A DNA stretch of 64,000 nt from Bacteroidetes bacterium 43-93 (GTDB lineage Bacteria; Bacteroidota; Bacteroidia; Chitinophagales; Chitinophagaceae), in contig MKUO01000007.1 in assembly GCA_001897855.1 (NCBI GenBank), positions 1 through 64,000 on the forward strand, in the 5' to 3' direction. Below, in pieces: positions 45,589-54,071 of the stretch. The notes under the pieces were generated by a model. The model was given only the letters and a program-made list of their open reading frames with translations, was not told the DNA's origin and made no database searches. Numbering within the stretch: the stretch's first letter is position 1; the number at the start of each line of letters is the position of its first letter. A program made the translations under genes and the position numbers.

Positions 45589-46278
45589 CTATAATCCTGT
45601 AATAGTAAGGCCTATGGAGTACGGTGTTATCAACGGGCCTTGTCCATCCTTAAACAATGGGGTGATATTGTAAGCACCGAAAATAGAGAAGTTGCCATAG
45701 CCTAAGCGCAGAGTAGCTTCAAACTGCCATGGGCTCAGGTATTTTTTGCTGTTTTCTTTATAGTTGACTTTTGTAGAATCCAGCCTGCCTTTTACATGGG
45801 CAGAGATCAGCGTACCTACACGCATACCTATTGCTGCCTTAAAACCTTTATTGCGGTTGTCTTTATTGGCGAAATAGCGCAGCTCAAAAGGTGCCTCTAA
45901 ATAAGTCGTAGTAAGCTTATACCTCTTGTAATTGGTAGTTTCGGGCACAAAGCGTGCAGCCGTAAAGGTATCTGTATTCAGTAATATCTGGTCGTTGAGG
46001 TAGATGTTGGAAGCTCCTATACCAATACCTGCGGCAAAGCTGAGGTGTGTCTTTTTGATAGGAAAATCATAGCAAACATCCAGATGGGCTGTTCTGCCCA
46101 AACCTTTGGTCTGGATGCTGTCGGGTTTTACCCAGCCATTGTAGCCCAAAGAAAGCATTACAAAATCGCGTGAGGGTTTTTTTACACTTGCTGTTACATT
46201 GCTGCCTTTTTCTACATCCTGAGCCTGCGCCCAAACAGGGGAGGCCAGAAGCACAGCTACAACCAGTCTTTTTATCAT
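45589..46278 (-). CDS. Outer-membrane beta-barrel protein
   Basis: 229 residues. Signal peptide 1-19 (cleavage after AQA). Alternating hydrophobic strands ending in aromatic residues (HLSFAAGIGIGASNIYL, YLEAPFELRYF, GFKAAIGMRVGTLI, FEATLRLGYGNFSIFGAY) with a terminal strand GPLITPYSIGLTITGL mark a small eight- to ten-stranded barrel of the PorT/OMP_b-brl_2 type. Ligand or function unknown. TATATTTG lies 18 bases before its ATG. Confidence 0.83.
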   Translation of the reverse strand: MIKRLVVAVLLASPVWAQAQDVEKGSNVTASVKKPSRDFVMLSLGYNGWVKPDSIQTKGLGRTAHLDVCYDFPIKKTHLSFAAGIGIGASNIYLNDQILLNTDTFTAARFVPETTNYKRYKLTTTYLEAPFELRYFANKDNRNKGFKAAIGMRVGTLISAHVKGRLDSTKVNYKENSKKYLSPWQFEATLRLGYGNFSIFGAYNITPLFKDGQGPLITPYSIGLTITGL

Positions 46279-46296
46279 TTATCCGAAATTAGTGCG

Positions 46297-46304
46297 CAAA
46301 TATA
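46297..46304 (-). promoter_or_regulatory. -7 promoter element of the outer-membrane barrel gene (TATATTTG)
   Basis: Exact TAnnTTTG followed by CGC on the minus strand, 18 bases before the ATG at 46278. Confidence 0.55.
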
Positions 46305-46405
46305 AGTGTTGACAAATGGATATTTTGTTAAAACTATACCTGCTGCAATACCAATATTTAAAATGGAAATCTTTAAAAAACTAACGTGTAATTCTGAAAA
46401 ATACT

Positions 46406-46413
46406 TATTTTCG
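46406..46413 (+). promoter_or_regulatory. Probable -7 element of tRNA-His (TATTTTCG)
   Basis: One mismatch to TAnnTTTG; 18 bases before the 5' end of the tRNA. Confidence 0.4.
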
Positions 46414-46431
46414 CACTCCCAAACGAATCAC

Positions 46432-46506
<75 letters not shown>

Positions 46507-46511
46507 CTTAC

Positions 46512-46539
46512 AGCACCTCTTTTACGAGGTGCTTTTTTT
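46512..46539 (+). terminator. Terminator of tRNA-His
   Basis: AGCACCTC (46512-46519) pairs with GAGGTGCT (46526-46533), loop TTTTAC, then seven T. The end overlaps the stop codon of the convergent histidine kinase gene. Confidence 0.9.
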
Positions 46540-47416
46540 ATGCCACTAATTGATTGGGGAAGAACAGTTTAATGGTGGTACCCTTGTTCCGGGCGCTTTT
46601 GATGGTAAAATTACCTTCCGTAACCCGCAGCAGGTCTTTTATGATAAGATAGCCCAGTCCATTGCCTTTTCTGCCATCTGCATTGGTGGAGGATACTATA
46701 AACTGGTCATCCAGTATATTATTGATCTGCTCTTTGCTCATACCAAAGCCTTCGTCCTTTACCTCGATAAGTACACCATGACGCAGGTTCCGTGCAGCTA
46801 TGGTAATATGGCCTTTTTCCATAAAATTGAGCGCGTTGACCACCAGGTTATAGAGTATAATGCGTAGTGGCTCTGCATATTGACGCACCGTAAAATCGTG
46901 GGGTACACCGTTGCTGAGCACAATATTCTTTTGCCTGGCCATACCATTGAGCACACCGAATACCTGTTGTATCATATCGGGCAGGCGTACCTCTTCGCGC
47001 AGCAGTTGCCTGTTCTCGTTCTGGTATTTTATCCAGTTCATGATGTTGGTAGACAGCATTTCCAGTTCGCGCGATGTATTAGCTATCTCGGTCATGGTTT
47101 CCAGCTTCAGGGCCTCGCTCATGCTGCCATTACTTTCTATCAGGTTTTTGCATGCCATGTGCAGGAAGCGCAATGGCGTAATGATATCGTGGCTGATGAT
47201 GGATATCAGGCGTGTTTTTATCAGGTCGTTCTTTTCCAGCTCCTCGGTTTTCTTCATCAGCTCTTTTGTCTTCCGCTCTACCAGTGCGCGCAATACATTT
47301 TGCCTGATGATGAATCTCTTAGCTCTTATTATCAATACTATCGTAACATAGCCCAAGGCAAATAACAACAGGCTGATGATAAACCAGGTATTTTGGTACC
47401 AGGGCATTTTAAGCAT
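46538..47416 (-). CDS. Sensor histidine kinase lacking a sensor domain
   Basis: 292 residues. One transmembrane helix at 11-31, a coiled-coil linker at 40-65, then a HisKA dimerisation domain with the phosphoacceptor His76 in ISIISHDIITPLRFLH and a HATPase domain with N-box NLVVNALNF, G1 DEGFGMS and G2 GNGLGYLI. The start MPWYQNTWFIISLLL resembles the junction between the Y_Y_Y domain and membrane helix of two-component propeller kinases (usual pattern PPWWKTWW), so it looks like such a kinase without its large periplasmic sensor. It follows its likely partner response regulator by 15 bases. Confidence 0.88.
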   Translation of the reverse strand: MLKMPWYQNTWFIISLLLFALGYVTIVLIIRAKRFIIRQNVLRALVERKTKELMKKTEELEKNDLIKTRLISIISHDIITPLRFLHMACKNLIESNGSMSEALKLETMTEIANTSRELEMLSTNIMNWIKYQNENRQLLREEVRLPDMIQQVFGVLNGMARQKNIVLSNGVPHDFTVRQYAEPLRIILYNLVVNALNFMEKGHITIAARNLRHGVLIEVKDEGFGMSKEQINNILDDQFIVSSTNADGRKGNGLGYLIIKDLLRVTEGNFTIKSARNKGTTIKLFFPNQLVA

Positions 47417-47431
47417 AGTAATGGTTGTGGT

Positions 47432-48040
47432 TTAGTTTACATTGTATAGTGATGCAAGTTGCATCAACTCTTTCAGGTTACTTGTCATTGTTTTATCAAA
47501 TATCCTGTTTTTTAATGTAGATACTGTTGTCATCCTTAGGTTTAGTGTGGATGATATATCCTTTGTTCCATAGCCATTGAGCATATAATGCAATACTTCC
47601 AGCTCTCTCGGAGATAACTGGTTGAACGGATTAATAAATGTTTGTCCGGATGATGTATTGGGGACGGGCTTGTGATGATTGATAAATTCATCCAGGAAGC
47701 TGATAGTGTCCTCTTCCTTGCTAGTCTTTTCCAGGTAGTAATATATTTTATACTGCTTGAGCGCCTCTCCATATACAGCTCCGTTCAGCATAGAAAATAC
47801 CATGATCTTCAGTTCCGGATACAGTTGTTGTATATTTGGTATGATCTCGAGGCAGGTGCAATCTGACAGTATAATATCAAGGATAATGTGAGAATATTCC
47901 CTTTCGCGCAATTCCTGCATCACCCCGCTACCCGTTGCGGCTTCATACACTTCGGTAATACCAAGGTGCGTTTGGAGCAATAGCTTGATACCCTTCCGTA
48001 TCATACTATGATCGTCGGCAATTAATATCCTGTTGTGCAT
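47432..48040 (-). CDS. NarL/LuxR-family response regulator
   Basis: 202 residues. Receiver domain with Asp9, Asp10, phospho-acceptor Asp55 (HIILDIIL) and conserved Lys105 (LEKTSKEED); LuxR-type helix-turn-helix at about 140-200 (LSPRELEVLHYMLNGYGTKDISSTL). Probably activated by the downstream kinase and regulates unknown genes; its own operon is the only neighbour pointing the same way. The DNA-binding helix reads MTTVSTLKNRIFDK. Confidence 0.92.
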   Translation of the reverse strand: MHNRILIADDHSMIRKGIKLLLQTHLGITEVYEAATGSGVMQELREREYSHIILDIILSDCTCLEIIPNIQQLYPELKIMVFSMLNGAVYGEALKQYKIYYYLEKTSKEEDTISFLDEFINHHKPVPNTSSGQTFINPFNQLSPRELEVLHYMLNGYGTKDISSTLNLRMTTVSTLKNRIFDKTMTSNLKELMQLASLYNVN

Positions 48041-48267
48041 TTATCCCCACATGCCCGGATTTGAGGTAGGTTTTTTAGATGGCATCCGAACAAAAACAAT
48101 GCGAATTTCAATATTTCTGTATTAATACGGTGATAGAATTTATACTACAAGTAATATTATCATGGCTTTATACATTTACCGTGTTTTTCTGAATAAGGGA
48201 TAAGAGAGGGCATAATATTCCCGGAAAGTGCCACACATCACCACATTAAACAATCCCGGGCTTTGCA

Positions 48268-48504
48268 ATGAGGAGTGAAATTTTTACTAAGGAGATAGGG
48301 GCTTATAGCTTTATTTTCGAAAAGCTGGTGCTAAAAAGCAGTGATGCTGTTTTCTTCATTAGCAATGATATGCCGGGTGCAAGGTCTTTTTTCATGAGCA
48401 AGATAGAAGACAGATGGCAAATACTCTATCACAACCTGTTAAGCCGTCATCTGCTGAAGCTGGAAACTGAGCTGGCAGCTGCAATTATGAATAAGGGATA
48501 CTAA
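48268..48504 (+). CDS. Small hypothetical protein
   Basis: 78 residues, no family recognised. Composition is normal for a soluble helical protein with a C-terminal amphipathic helix (LLSRHLLKLETELAAAIMNK). Supporting its reality are an intact frame, a following terminator at 48535-48559, and no competing gene. Against it is the lack of a clear promoter or ribosome-binding site. Confidence 0.45.
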   Translation: MRSEIFTKEIGAYSFIFEKLVLKSSDAVFFISNDMPGARSFFMSKIEDRWQILYHNLLSRHLLKLETELAAAIMNKGY

Positions 48505-48534
48505 GATATATATAAGTAAACAAACAATATAAAT

Positions 48535-48559
48535 GTGCCTCCGGGCACTTTTTTATTTT
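48535..48559 (+). terminator. Terminator after the small hypothetical gene
   Basis: GTGCC (48535-48539) and GGCAC (48544-48548) pair with loop TCCG, followed by a long T-rich run. Confidence 0.65.
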
Positions 48560-48591
48560 ACGCCTACCCTTCTTATCTTAGTATCTTTGCA

Positions 48592-48599
48592 TCTACGTA
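48592..48599 (+). promoter_or_regulatory. -7 promoter element of the DUF3127 gene (TATCTTTG)
   Basis: Exact TAnnTTTG followed by CA, 30 bases before the ATG at 48630. Confidence 0.6.
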
Positions 48600-48629
48600 T
48601 TTATATAAAGTTTTTAAAAATTAAGAAAA

Positions 48630-49049
48630 ATGAGTTTAGAAGTAACCGGCAAATTAATTGTCAAGAATCCTACACAAGTGGTAAGTGATAAGTTTAGAAA
48701 GCGTGAGTTTGTAATGGAGCTGGCAGAAGATATCAACGGCAATACCTATACCAACTTCGCTAAGATGCAGTTGGTTCAAAATAAATGTGATATACTGGAT
48801 CGTTTTAATGAAGGAGATATGATAAAAGTTAGCTTTAACATCAAAGGCAACCGCTGGGAAAAAGATGGTAAAGTAAACTACATCACCAACCTGGATGCCT
48901 GGCGTATAGAAGCTGCTGCTGCAGGCATGCCTGCACAAGGTGGTTATGCACAGCCTAATGCAGCCCCTGCATACAATAATGCTCCTGCCCAAAGCGGTAA
49001 TAATTTCTACAATCCTTCTCCTGAAAATGCGGACGATCTGCCTTTCTAA
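48630..49049 (+). CDS. DUF3127 OB-fold-like protein
   Basis: 139 residues. The N-terminal 95 residues match DUF3127 (LEVTGKLIVKNPTQVVSDKF, REFVMELAED, DMIKVSFNIKGNRWEKDGKV), an OB-fold-like, single-strand-binding-related domain typical of Bacteroidota. The tail is rich in Ala, Pro, Asn, Gln and ends ENADDLPF, an acidic tip like that of SSB proteins (SSB ends DDDIPF). This suggests a DNA-repair or replication role with protein partners docking on the tip. Closed by a 14-bp terminator. Confidence 0.85.
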   Translation: MSLEVTGKLIVKNPTQVVSDKFRKREFVMELAEDINGNTYTNFAKMQLVQNKCDILDRFNEGDMIKVSFNIKGNRWEKDGKVNYITNLDAWRIEAAAAGMPAQGGYAQPNAAPAYNNAPAQSGNNFYNPSPENADDLPF

Positions 49050-49085
49050 GGCCTGGTTGTAACATTTCGGATGTTGGTACGATAT

Positions 49086-49125
49086 ATATCCCGTTGTAAG
49101 ATGGTTACAACGGGATATTTTTTAT
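49086..49125 (+). terminator. Terminator of the DUF3127 gene
   Basis: A 14-bp perfect stem, 49086-49099 with 49105-49118, loop GATGG, followed by T-rich sequence. One of the strongest hairpins in the window. Confidence 0.9.
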
Positions 49126-49149
49126 TTACATACCGGTTGAATTTATATC

Positions 49150-49157
49150 TAATTTTG
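49150..49157 (+). promoter_or_regulatory. -7 promoter element of the DUF4836 gene (TAATTTTG)
   Basis: Exact TAnnTTTG, 15 bases before the ATG at 49173. Confidence 0.55.
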
Positions 49158-49172
49158 TCATAAATAATTTTC

Positions 49173-50867
49173 ATGCGTACCAGGATACTTACCCTGCTAT
49201 TGATCGTAGCCACTGCATTTGCCGCCTGCAACAAAGCGCCGGAACACGTTAACTATATACCTAAAGACGCGGCCGTAGTGGTGGGCCTTAATACCAACGA
49301 GCTGGGTAAAAAAATAGCCTGGGATGCACTTTGGGGCAATAAAATATTGGATGAGCTGAAGAAGGGCGGAGTAGATACAGGCCTTTTTAAAGACATGGCG
49401 CAGAGCGGCATCAAAGGGATGAGCACCTATTATGTGTACCTGAAGACCGATAAGCGCTACGACGGCGGTAATAAGCTGACAGCCATATTGCCACTGGAAA
49501 GTGCCTCTAAATGGGAAGCTTACCTGAAGAAACTATTGCCGGAAACGGTAGTAAAACAACAGAAAGACCGCAAGGAAGCCTTTATTGGCAAGAATGTTTA
49601 TGCAGGGTGGACGGATAAGGTGCTGATGGTAATGAACGTGATGTACCAGCCTATGCAGCAGGATCCCTACAATCACCTGGATGCAGAGAGTATGCAAGGC
49701 ATGGATAGCAGCCTTATGGCAATGACCGAAGAACGCAAGGTGGACGAGCCTGCCATGGTAGCCGAGATGGATAAAGCATTTGGCAACCCTAAGGATAACA
49801 GCATCACTACTGTAAAGCATTTTAACGAGCTGGAAAGCAAAGGGCATGATATTACCGTTTGGGTAAACTATGATGTGCTGATGAATGAATACGTGACCGC
49901 TGATATGACGGGCGGGCTTTCCCTGTCTAACACCATGTGGAAGGACGCTGCAATGGCAGGTGGGATAGATTTTGAAAAGGGCAGGATCAAAGCCAATGTG
50001 CAATATTATGCAGCAGAAGACCTTAAAAACATACTGAAGGAATTTGGCGACCAAAGTGCTGATAATGGTATGATAGAGCGGATGCCATCTACTGCGCTGG
50101 ACCTGTTACTGGCATGGCACTTATCACCCAAAGCCATGAAGCAAATGCTGGATAAAACTAACGTTACGGGCATTGCCAATGCCGCTCTCGCTGATAAGAA
50201 TATTAATACTGATTACATACTCGATGCCTTCTCTGGCGATATGGTTGCCGCGCTCAACAACTTCACTATGAAGGCCTATACCATACCTGCAGATAGCCTC
50301 TTCCCAGGGCAGCAGGAGATGCACACCACCAACTCTGACATAGATTACCTGTATGCCATCAAAATAGGCAAGAAGGAAAATTTCGACCGGCTGCTGCAAC
50401 TGGCTGTTTCTGAGAAGCTGCTGACGATGCAGAGTCCCGGGCACTATACAGTAGGCATAAGCGCCAGCTCTACGTTTATTACCGTTACCGATAAAGAACT
50501 GGTGGCCAGCAATAAGCTTGAAAATGCAGAGGGCTACCTGAATGGCAGCTTTAAAAACCAACAACGCGCCCCGGAAGCCAAATCAGTAAAAGGCTATCCA
50601 TTCGGGCTGTTTTTTGATGTACAGGCAATGCTGGCCAATGTAGACCCTGCCGTTGCTGCAGACCCCGACCAGGCCAATAAGTTGCTGCAAAGCAAGGGAT
50701 TGCTAAGCAATGTCACCTTCAACGGAGGCAAATACAATGGCGAGGCATTTGAATACAACCTCTATGTTAATTTTATGGATAAGGAAAATAACGCACTTCT
50801 TATCCTGATGGATTATGCATCCCGTATGGCAAAGCCTGCTGACCAACAGCAAGTGGCTTATCGCTAA
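49173..50867 (+). CDS. DUF4836 family lipoprotein
   Basis: 564 residues. Lipobox AFAACNK with Cys19. The mature start HVNYIPKDAAVVVGLNTNEL is typical of DUF4836, a Bacteroidota family of unknown function. The rest is mixed alpha/beta without catalytic motifs. Probably anchored in the outer membrane or inner leaflet of the envelope. Single-gene unit. Confidence 0.87.
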   Translation: MRTRILTLLLIVATAFAACNKAPEHVNYIPKDAAVVVGLNTNELGKKIAWDALWGNKILDELKKGGVDTGLFKDMAQSGIKGMSTYYVYLKTDKRYDGGNKLTAILPLESASKWEAYLKKLLPETVVKQQKDRKEAFIGKNVYAGWTDKVLMVMNVMYQPMQQDPYNHLDAESMQGMDSSLMAMTEERKVDEPAMVAEMDKAFGNPKDNSITTVKHFNELESKGHDITVWVNYDVLMNEYVTADMTGGLSLSNTMWKDAAMAGGIDFEKGRIKANVQYYAAEDLKNILKEFGDQSADNGMIERMPSTALDLLLAWHLSPKAMKQMLDKTNVTGIANAALADKNINTDYILDAFSGDMVAALNNFTMKAYTIPADSLFPGQQEMHTTNSDIDYLYAIKIGKKENFDRLLQLAVSEKLLTMQSPGHYTVGISASSTFITVTDKELVASNKLENAEGYLNGSFKNQQRAPEAKSVKGYPFGLFFDVQAMLANVDPAVAADPDQANKLLQSKGLLSNVTFNGGKYNGEAFEYNLYVNFMDKENNALLILMDYASRMAKPADQQQVAYR

Positions 50868-50993
50868 TACATTAATTATAGGTTAATATATTAATTTAAT
50901 CAAACCGAACATTTTCTAAGGCTGTCTCTATTTAGGGGTAAAACCTTTGATTTGTTAACTATTTTTTATAAACTTGATGAAAATTAATTTTAG

Positions 50994-52034
50994 ATGAACA
51001 ATCGTACCCTTTTCTATAAACTGGGAATGGTGGTAATATTGGCATCTGCATTACAAGGATGCAAGCCTACTATACTGCCAGACGATAATAATGAAATTAT
51101 CTCCAAGCCATATAGCATGTATGTTGCCTTACAGTCTGGTATGATATACAATACCAACGATGGGTACTCCTATAAGAATGTGAAGGGGCCAGATGATGTA
51201 CCTGTTATCGGTATGGTGGCTTCGGGCAACAACCTTATCTATGGGCAGAATAGTGTGCATACCATAAAGTTTGGTGTGGGTGCTACCCCGAATACTGCAC
51301 TTGTTCAGCGCGACAGGCCATCTGACGGTAATACCATGTTCCTTAACTGGCCAAAATATAACCGTTTGTATTTCGCGGGCTCTACTTTTGCCGGCAATGA
51401 TCCCATGTGTTACAGCAACAGCCATGGCGATAATGATTCGCTGTGGTTTCCTGACAATGCTTTTGCAGAAGGCGTAGATGTGACAAGTGTTAAGATCACA
51501 TCCTTTACTATGCTCAACGACGGCTTTGCTGTAGCTTTTGATGAAGCATCTAAAACAGTTTACCTTACAGATAACCCGGTATCATCCAGGTGGTCTCCGG
51601 GTACGCCTATCAGTTCTTCATCACCATCTTTACATTACTTTGTTTCGCATCTTGCCAATACTATTTTAGTAATAGCTGATACATCTGATATATTCTATAG
51701 TGCTAACCATGGTGGTAGCTGGCAACAATTTACCGGCATCCCCGCAGGTACAGCCAATCTTTGTGCTGTAGCACCTTTTGATCAATGTATACTGGTGGGT
51801 ACCAACCATGGTATCTACAGGCTAACTGTTGGACAGACAAACTTTGTAGCAGCAAATGCAGGCTTGCCAAGTAATGCTATAGTACGTTCGCTGGTTGCTA
51901 AATACGATTTTTACAAGAGCGGAACAAGCGCTAACTATGTTTATGCCGCTACTGATAAAGGATTATACAAAAGCTTTGATAACGGAGATAACTGGACAAA
52001 AGTGAGCGACTGGAATTTCTCTACGCTCTACTAG
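50994..52034 (+). CDS. Lipoprotein with beta-propeller (BNR/YCF48-like) repeats
   Basis: 346 residues. Lipobox LQGCK with Cys23. Repeated motifs around photosynthesis-stability/BNR-type blades can be seen: GMIYNTNDGYSYKNVK, IFYSANHGGSWQQFTGIP and GLYKSFDNGDNWTKVS, each with the Ser/Asp-x-Gly-x-x-Trp/Tyr pattern. About six blades would fit the length. Ligand unknown. Its stop is one base from that of the convergent S4 gene. Confidence 0.8.
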   Translation: MNNRTLFYKLGMVVILASALQGCKPTILPDDNNEIISKPYSMYVALQSGMIYNTNDGYSYKNVKGPDDVPVIGMVASGNNLIYGQNSVHTIKFGVGATPNTALVQRDRPSDGNTMFLNWPKYNRLYFAGSTFAGNDPMCYSNSHGDNDSLWFPDNAFAEGVDVTSVKITSFTMLNDGFAVAFDEASKTVYLTDNPVSSRWSPGTPISSSSPSLHYFVSHLANTILVIADTSDIFYSANHGGSWQQFTGIPAGTANLCAVAPFDQCILVGTNHGIYRLTVGQTNFVAANAGLPSNAIVRSLVAKYDFYKSGTSANYVYAATDKGLYKSFDNGDNWTKVSDWNFSTLY

Positions 52035-52035
52035 T

Positions 52036-52422
52036 TTATTCCGTATCCATAAAATCTTCCAGGTCGCGCCGTTGTTTCTTAGACGGGCGGCCTGTTTTGC
52101 TTAGGCGTTTACCGGTATAGAAGCTGCTGCCTGTATACTTATTCATCTGTTGGTCTTCTTCGCTTGTTTTATCAACATAATATTTAATAGCTTCTTCATA
52201 ACCCACACGGTTGTGCAGTAGCCCTGTAACCTCTATCGTCCATTTGCGGGCAGGGGTTTTAATATCATACACATCACCAATGCCTACCACCTTCGATGGT
52301 TTTAAAGAGGCGCCATTCATCTTTACCTTTCCCTCATCTATGGCCTTTGTGGCCAGTGTACGTGTTTTAAACACGCGTATCGCCCACAGGTATTTATCTA
52401 TTCTCAGTTTCTCGGTACTCAT
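52036..52422 (-). CDS. S4-domain RNA-binding protein (Hsp15-like)
   Basis: 128 residues. S4 RNA-binding domain at 6-65 (RIDKYLWAIRVFKTRTLATK, KVKMNGASLKPSKVVGIGD). Hsp15 binds 50S subunits with stalled nascent chains and helps recycle them. The basic C-terminal tail GKRLSKTGRPSKKQRRDLEDF is typical. Divergent from purN. Confidence 0.9.
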   Translation of the reverse strand: MSTEKLRIDKYLWAIRVFKTRTLATKAIDEGKVKMNGASLKPSKVVGIGDVYDIKTPARKWTIEVTGLLHNRVGYEEAIKYYVDKTSEEDQQMNKYTGSSFYTGKRLSKTGRPSKKQRRDLEDFMDTE

Positions 52423-52475
52423 AGGGCTAAGTTACGCAGCAAACAAATAACATAGTTTAGAGCAATAACAGTTCT

Positions 52476-52483
52476 TACATTTG
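52476..52483 (+). promoter_or_regulatory. -7 promoter element of purN (TACATTTG), nearly leaderless
   Basis: Exact TAnnTTTG followed by C, only seven bases before the ATG at 52491. Transcription should start zero to three bases before the start codon. Confidence 0.55.
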
Positions 52484-52490
52484 CAGCATC

Positions 52491-53057
52491 ATGCATTCGA
52501 TTATCATATTTGCATCCGGGCGGGGATCTAACGCACAGGCTATTATAGATTACTTTAGAAATACAGGCAAGGCCAAAGTATCGCTCATTGTTACCAATAA
52601 AGCAGATGCCGGCGTGCTGGAGATAGCCCGTTACGAGCACATCTCGTACCTTGTGATCGACAAGCAAACTTTTAAAGAAGCGTTGTTTATAGAGCAACTA
52701 CAGGAATATAATCCTTCATTGATAGTGCTGGCGGGCTTCTTATGGAAGATACCCGATGCGGTAATTCATGCATTCCCTGATAAGATCATCAATATACACC
52801 CGGCCCTGCTACCGTCTTACGGAGGCAAAGGTATGTATGGACATCATGTACATAATGCTGTAATTGCAGATGCCAGGGAAGAGTCAGGCATCTCTATCCA
52901 TTATGTAAATGAAGTGTACGATAGCGGCAATATCATAGTGCAGGCAAGATGCCATGTGGATAGCGAAGATACTGCCGATACACTGGCGCAGAAGATACAC
53001 AGGCTGGAACATTATTTCTATCCGCGAACCATTGAATTCATTCTTAATCATCCATAA
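52491..53057 (+). CDS. purN: Phosphoribosylglycinamide formyltransferase
   Basis: 188 residues. Transfers formyl from 10-formyl-THF to GAR in purine synthesis. N-terminus IIFASGRGSNAQAIIDYF binds the phosphoribosyl group; INIHPALLPSYGGKGMYGHH contains the catalytic Asn-x-His region. Promoter element directly in front; dps follows after 12 bases, giving a purN-dps unit. Confidence 0.95.
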   Translation: MHSIIIFASGRGSNAQAIIDYFRNTGKAKVSLIVTNKADAGVLEIARYEHISYLVIDKQTFKEALFIEQLQEYNPSLIVLAGFLWKIPDAVIHAFPDKIINIHPALLPSYGGKGMYGHHVHNAVIADAREESGISIHYVNEVYDSGNIIVQARCHVDSEDTADTLAQKIHRLEHYFYPRTIEFILNHP

Positions 53058-53069
53058 AACAAAACACTC

Positions 53070-53603
53070 ATGGCAAAAGCAAAAAATGCTAAAGCAAAGG
53101 CCAGCAGCGCACCTGCAAAGGCTATTGATAGTAATGTAAACATTGGCATCAGCAATGCTAACAGGTCGGCAATAGCTGCAGAACTGCAGCTGCTACTGGC
53201 AGATGAGAACCTGCTCTACACCAAAACCCGCAACTTTCACTGGAATGTTGAAGGCATGGAATTCGGCGTACTGCACAAATTCTTTGAAGAGCAATATGGC
53301 GAGCTGGCAGAAATGATAGACGCTGTAGCAGAGCGCATACGTAAGATAGGGCACCTGGCTATGGGCAGCATGCGCCAGTTCCTGGACAAAACAAGGCTCA
53401 AAGAAGAAGTGGGGCAGATATCGGCAGTAGAAATGCTGAGGATGCTGCTGGCCGATCATGAAGCTATCATTCGCAGTACCCGGGATGCCATTGATAAGAT
53501 AGATGATAAATATGAGGATGCGGGTACGGCGGACTTCCTTACGGGTATTATGGAGCAACACGAGAAAATGGCATGGATGATACGCGCCCATGTAGCACGG
53601 TAA
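53070..53603 (+). CDS. dps: Dps-family DNA-protecting ferritin
   Basis: 177 residues. Dodecameric ferroxidase that binds DNA and stores iron under stress. Ferroxidase ligands are visible as His57 (NFHWNVEG), His69, Glu73, Asp84 and Glu88. The N-terminal 25 residues are rich in Lys and Ala, a usual DNA-binding tail. Lies 12 bases after purN; the link between the two is only genomic. Confidence 0.93.
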   Translation: MAKAKNAKAKASSAPAKAIDSNVNIGISNANRSAIAAELQLLLADENLLYTKTRNFHWNVEGMEFGVLHKFFEEQYGELAEMIDAVAERIRKIGHLAMGSMRQFLDKTRLKEEVGQISAVEMLRMLLADHEAIIRSTRDAIDKIDDKYEDAGTADFLTGIMEQHEKMAWMIRAHVAR

Positions 53604-53606
53604 CCG

Positions 53607-53999
53607 CTACCAGTCTTTTCTTCGCATCTCTTTTTTAAAAGATTCACGGCGCTTGGATTCCAGGCGTTTTTCTTTTGCCGCTTTGCCGGGCCTGGTAGGC
53701 CTGCGCTTTTTAGGAACTACCAGGCTCTTTGCTACCAGCTCCTCCATCTTCCGGCGGGCTATCTCTTTATTCTCCAGCTGCGAGCGGCTTTCGCTGCTGC
53801 GTACCAGCAGGTAGCCTTCTTTATTAATGCGGTTGGCCAGTTTGGTTTGTATCATTTCTTTCTGCTCCGGGGTAAATGCATGAGATCCCGCTACATGCCA
53901 CCATGCCTCTACCATGGTCTCCACTTTGTTTACGTTTTGACCACCCTTGCCGCCGCTGCGTGCTGTTTTATAAAATATTTCTGAGCTGAAGTTGTGCAT
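53607..53999 (-). CDS. arfB: Alternative ribosome-rescue factor (peptidyl-tRNA hydrolase ArfB)
   Basis: 130 residues from ATG 53999; the frame extends further to 54059 but the extra part crosses the terminator of the upstream gene. The catalytic GGQ lies at 19-21 in ARSGGKGGQNVNKVET. The basic C-terminal tail (LESKRRESFKKEMRRKDW) is the one that inserts into the empty mRNA channel of stalled ribosomes. Releases nascent peptides from non-stop complexes. Confidence 0.94.
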   Translation of the reverse strand: MHNFSSEIFYKTARSGGKGGQNVNKVETMVEAWWHVAGSHAFTPEQKEMIQTKLANRINKEGYLLVRSSESRSQLENKEIARRKMEELVAKSLVVPKKRRPTRPGKAAKEKRLESKRRESFKKEMRRKDW

Positions 54000-54023
54000 C
54001 AGGGTTGCAAAGTTATATAAAAG

Positions 54024-54050
54024 AAAAAGCCCCGCGTTATGGGCGGAGCT
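54024..54050 (-). terminator. Terminator of the AAA+ gene
   Basis: On the minus strand AGCTCCGC pairs with GCGGGGCT (one G-U pair) and is followed by five T. On the plus strand the same stem would have a C-A mismatch, so it favours the minus direction. Confidence 0.75.
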
Positions 54051-54071
54051 TTCCATCATGTGATCTATATC

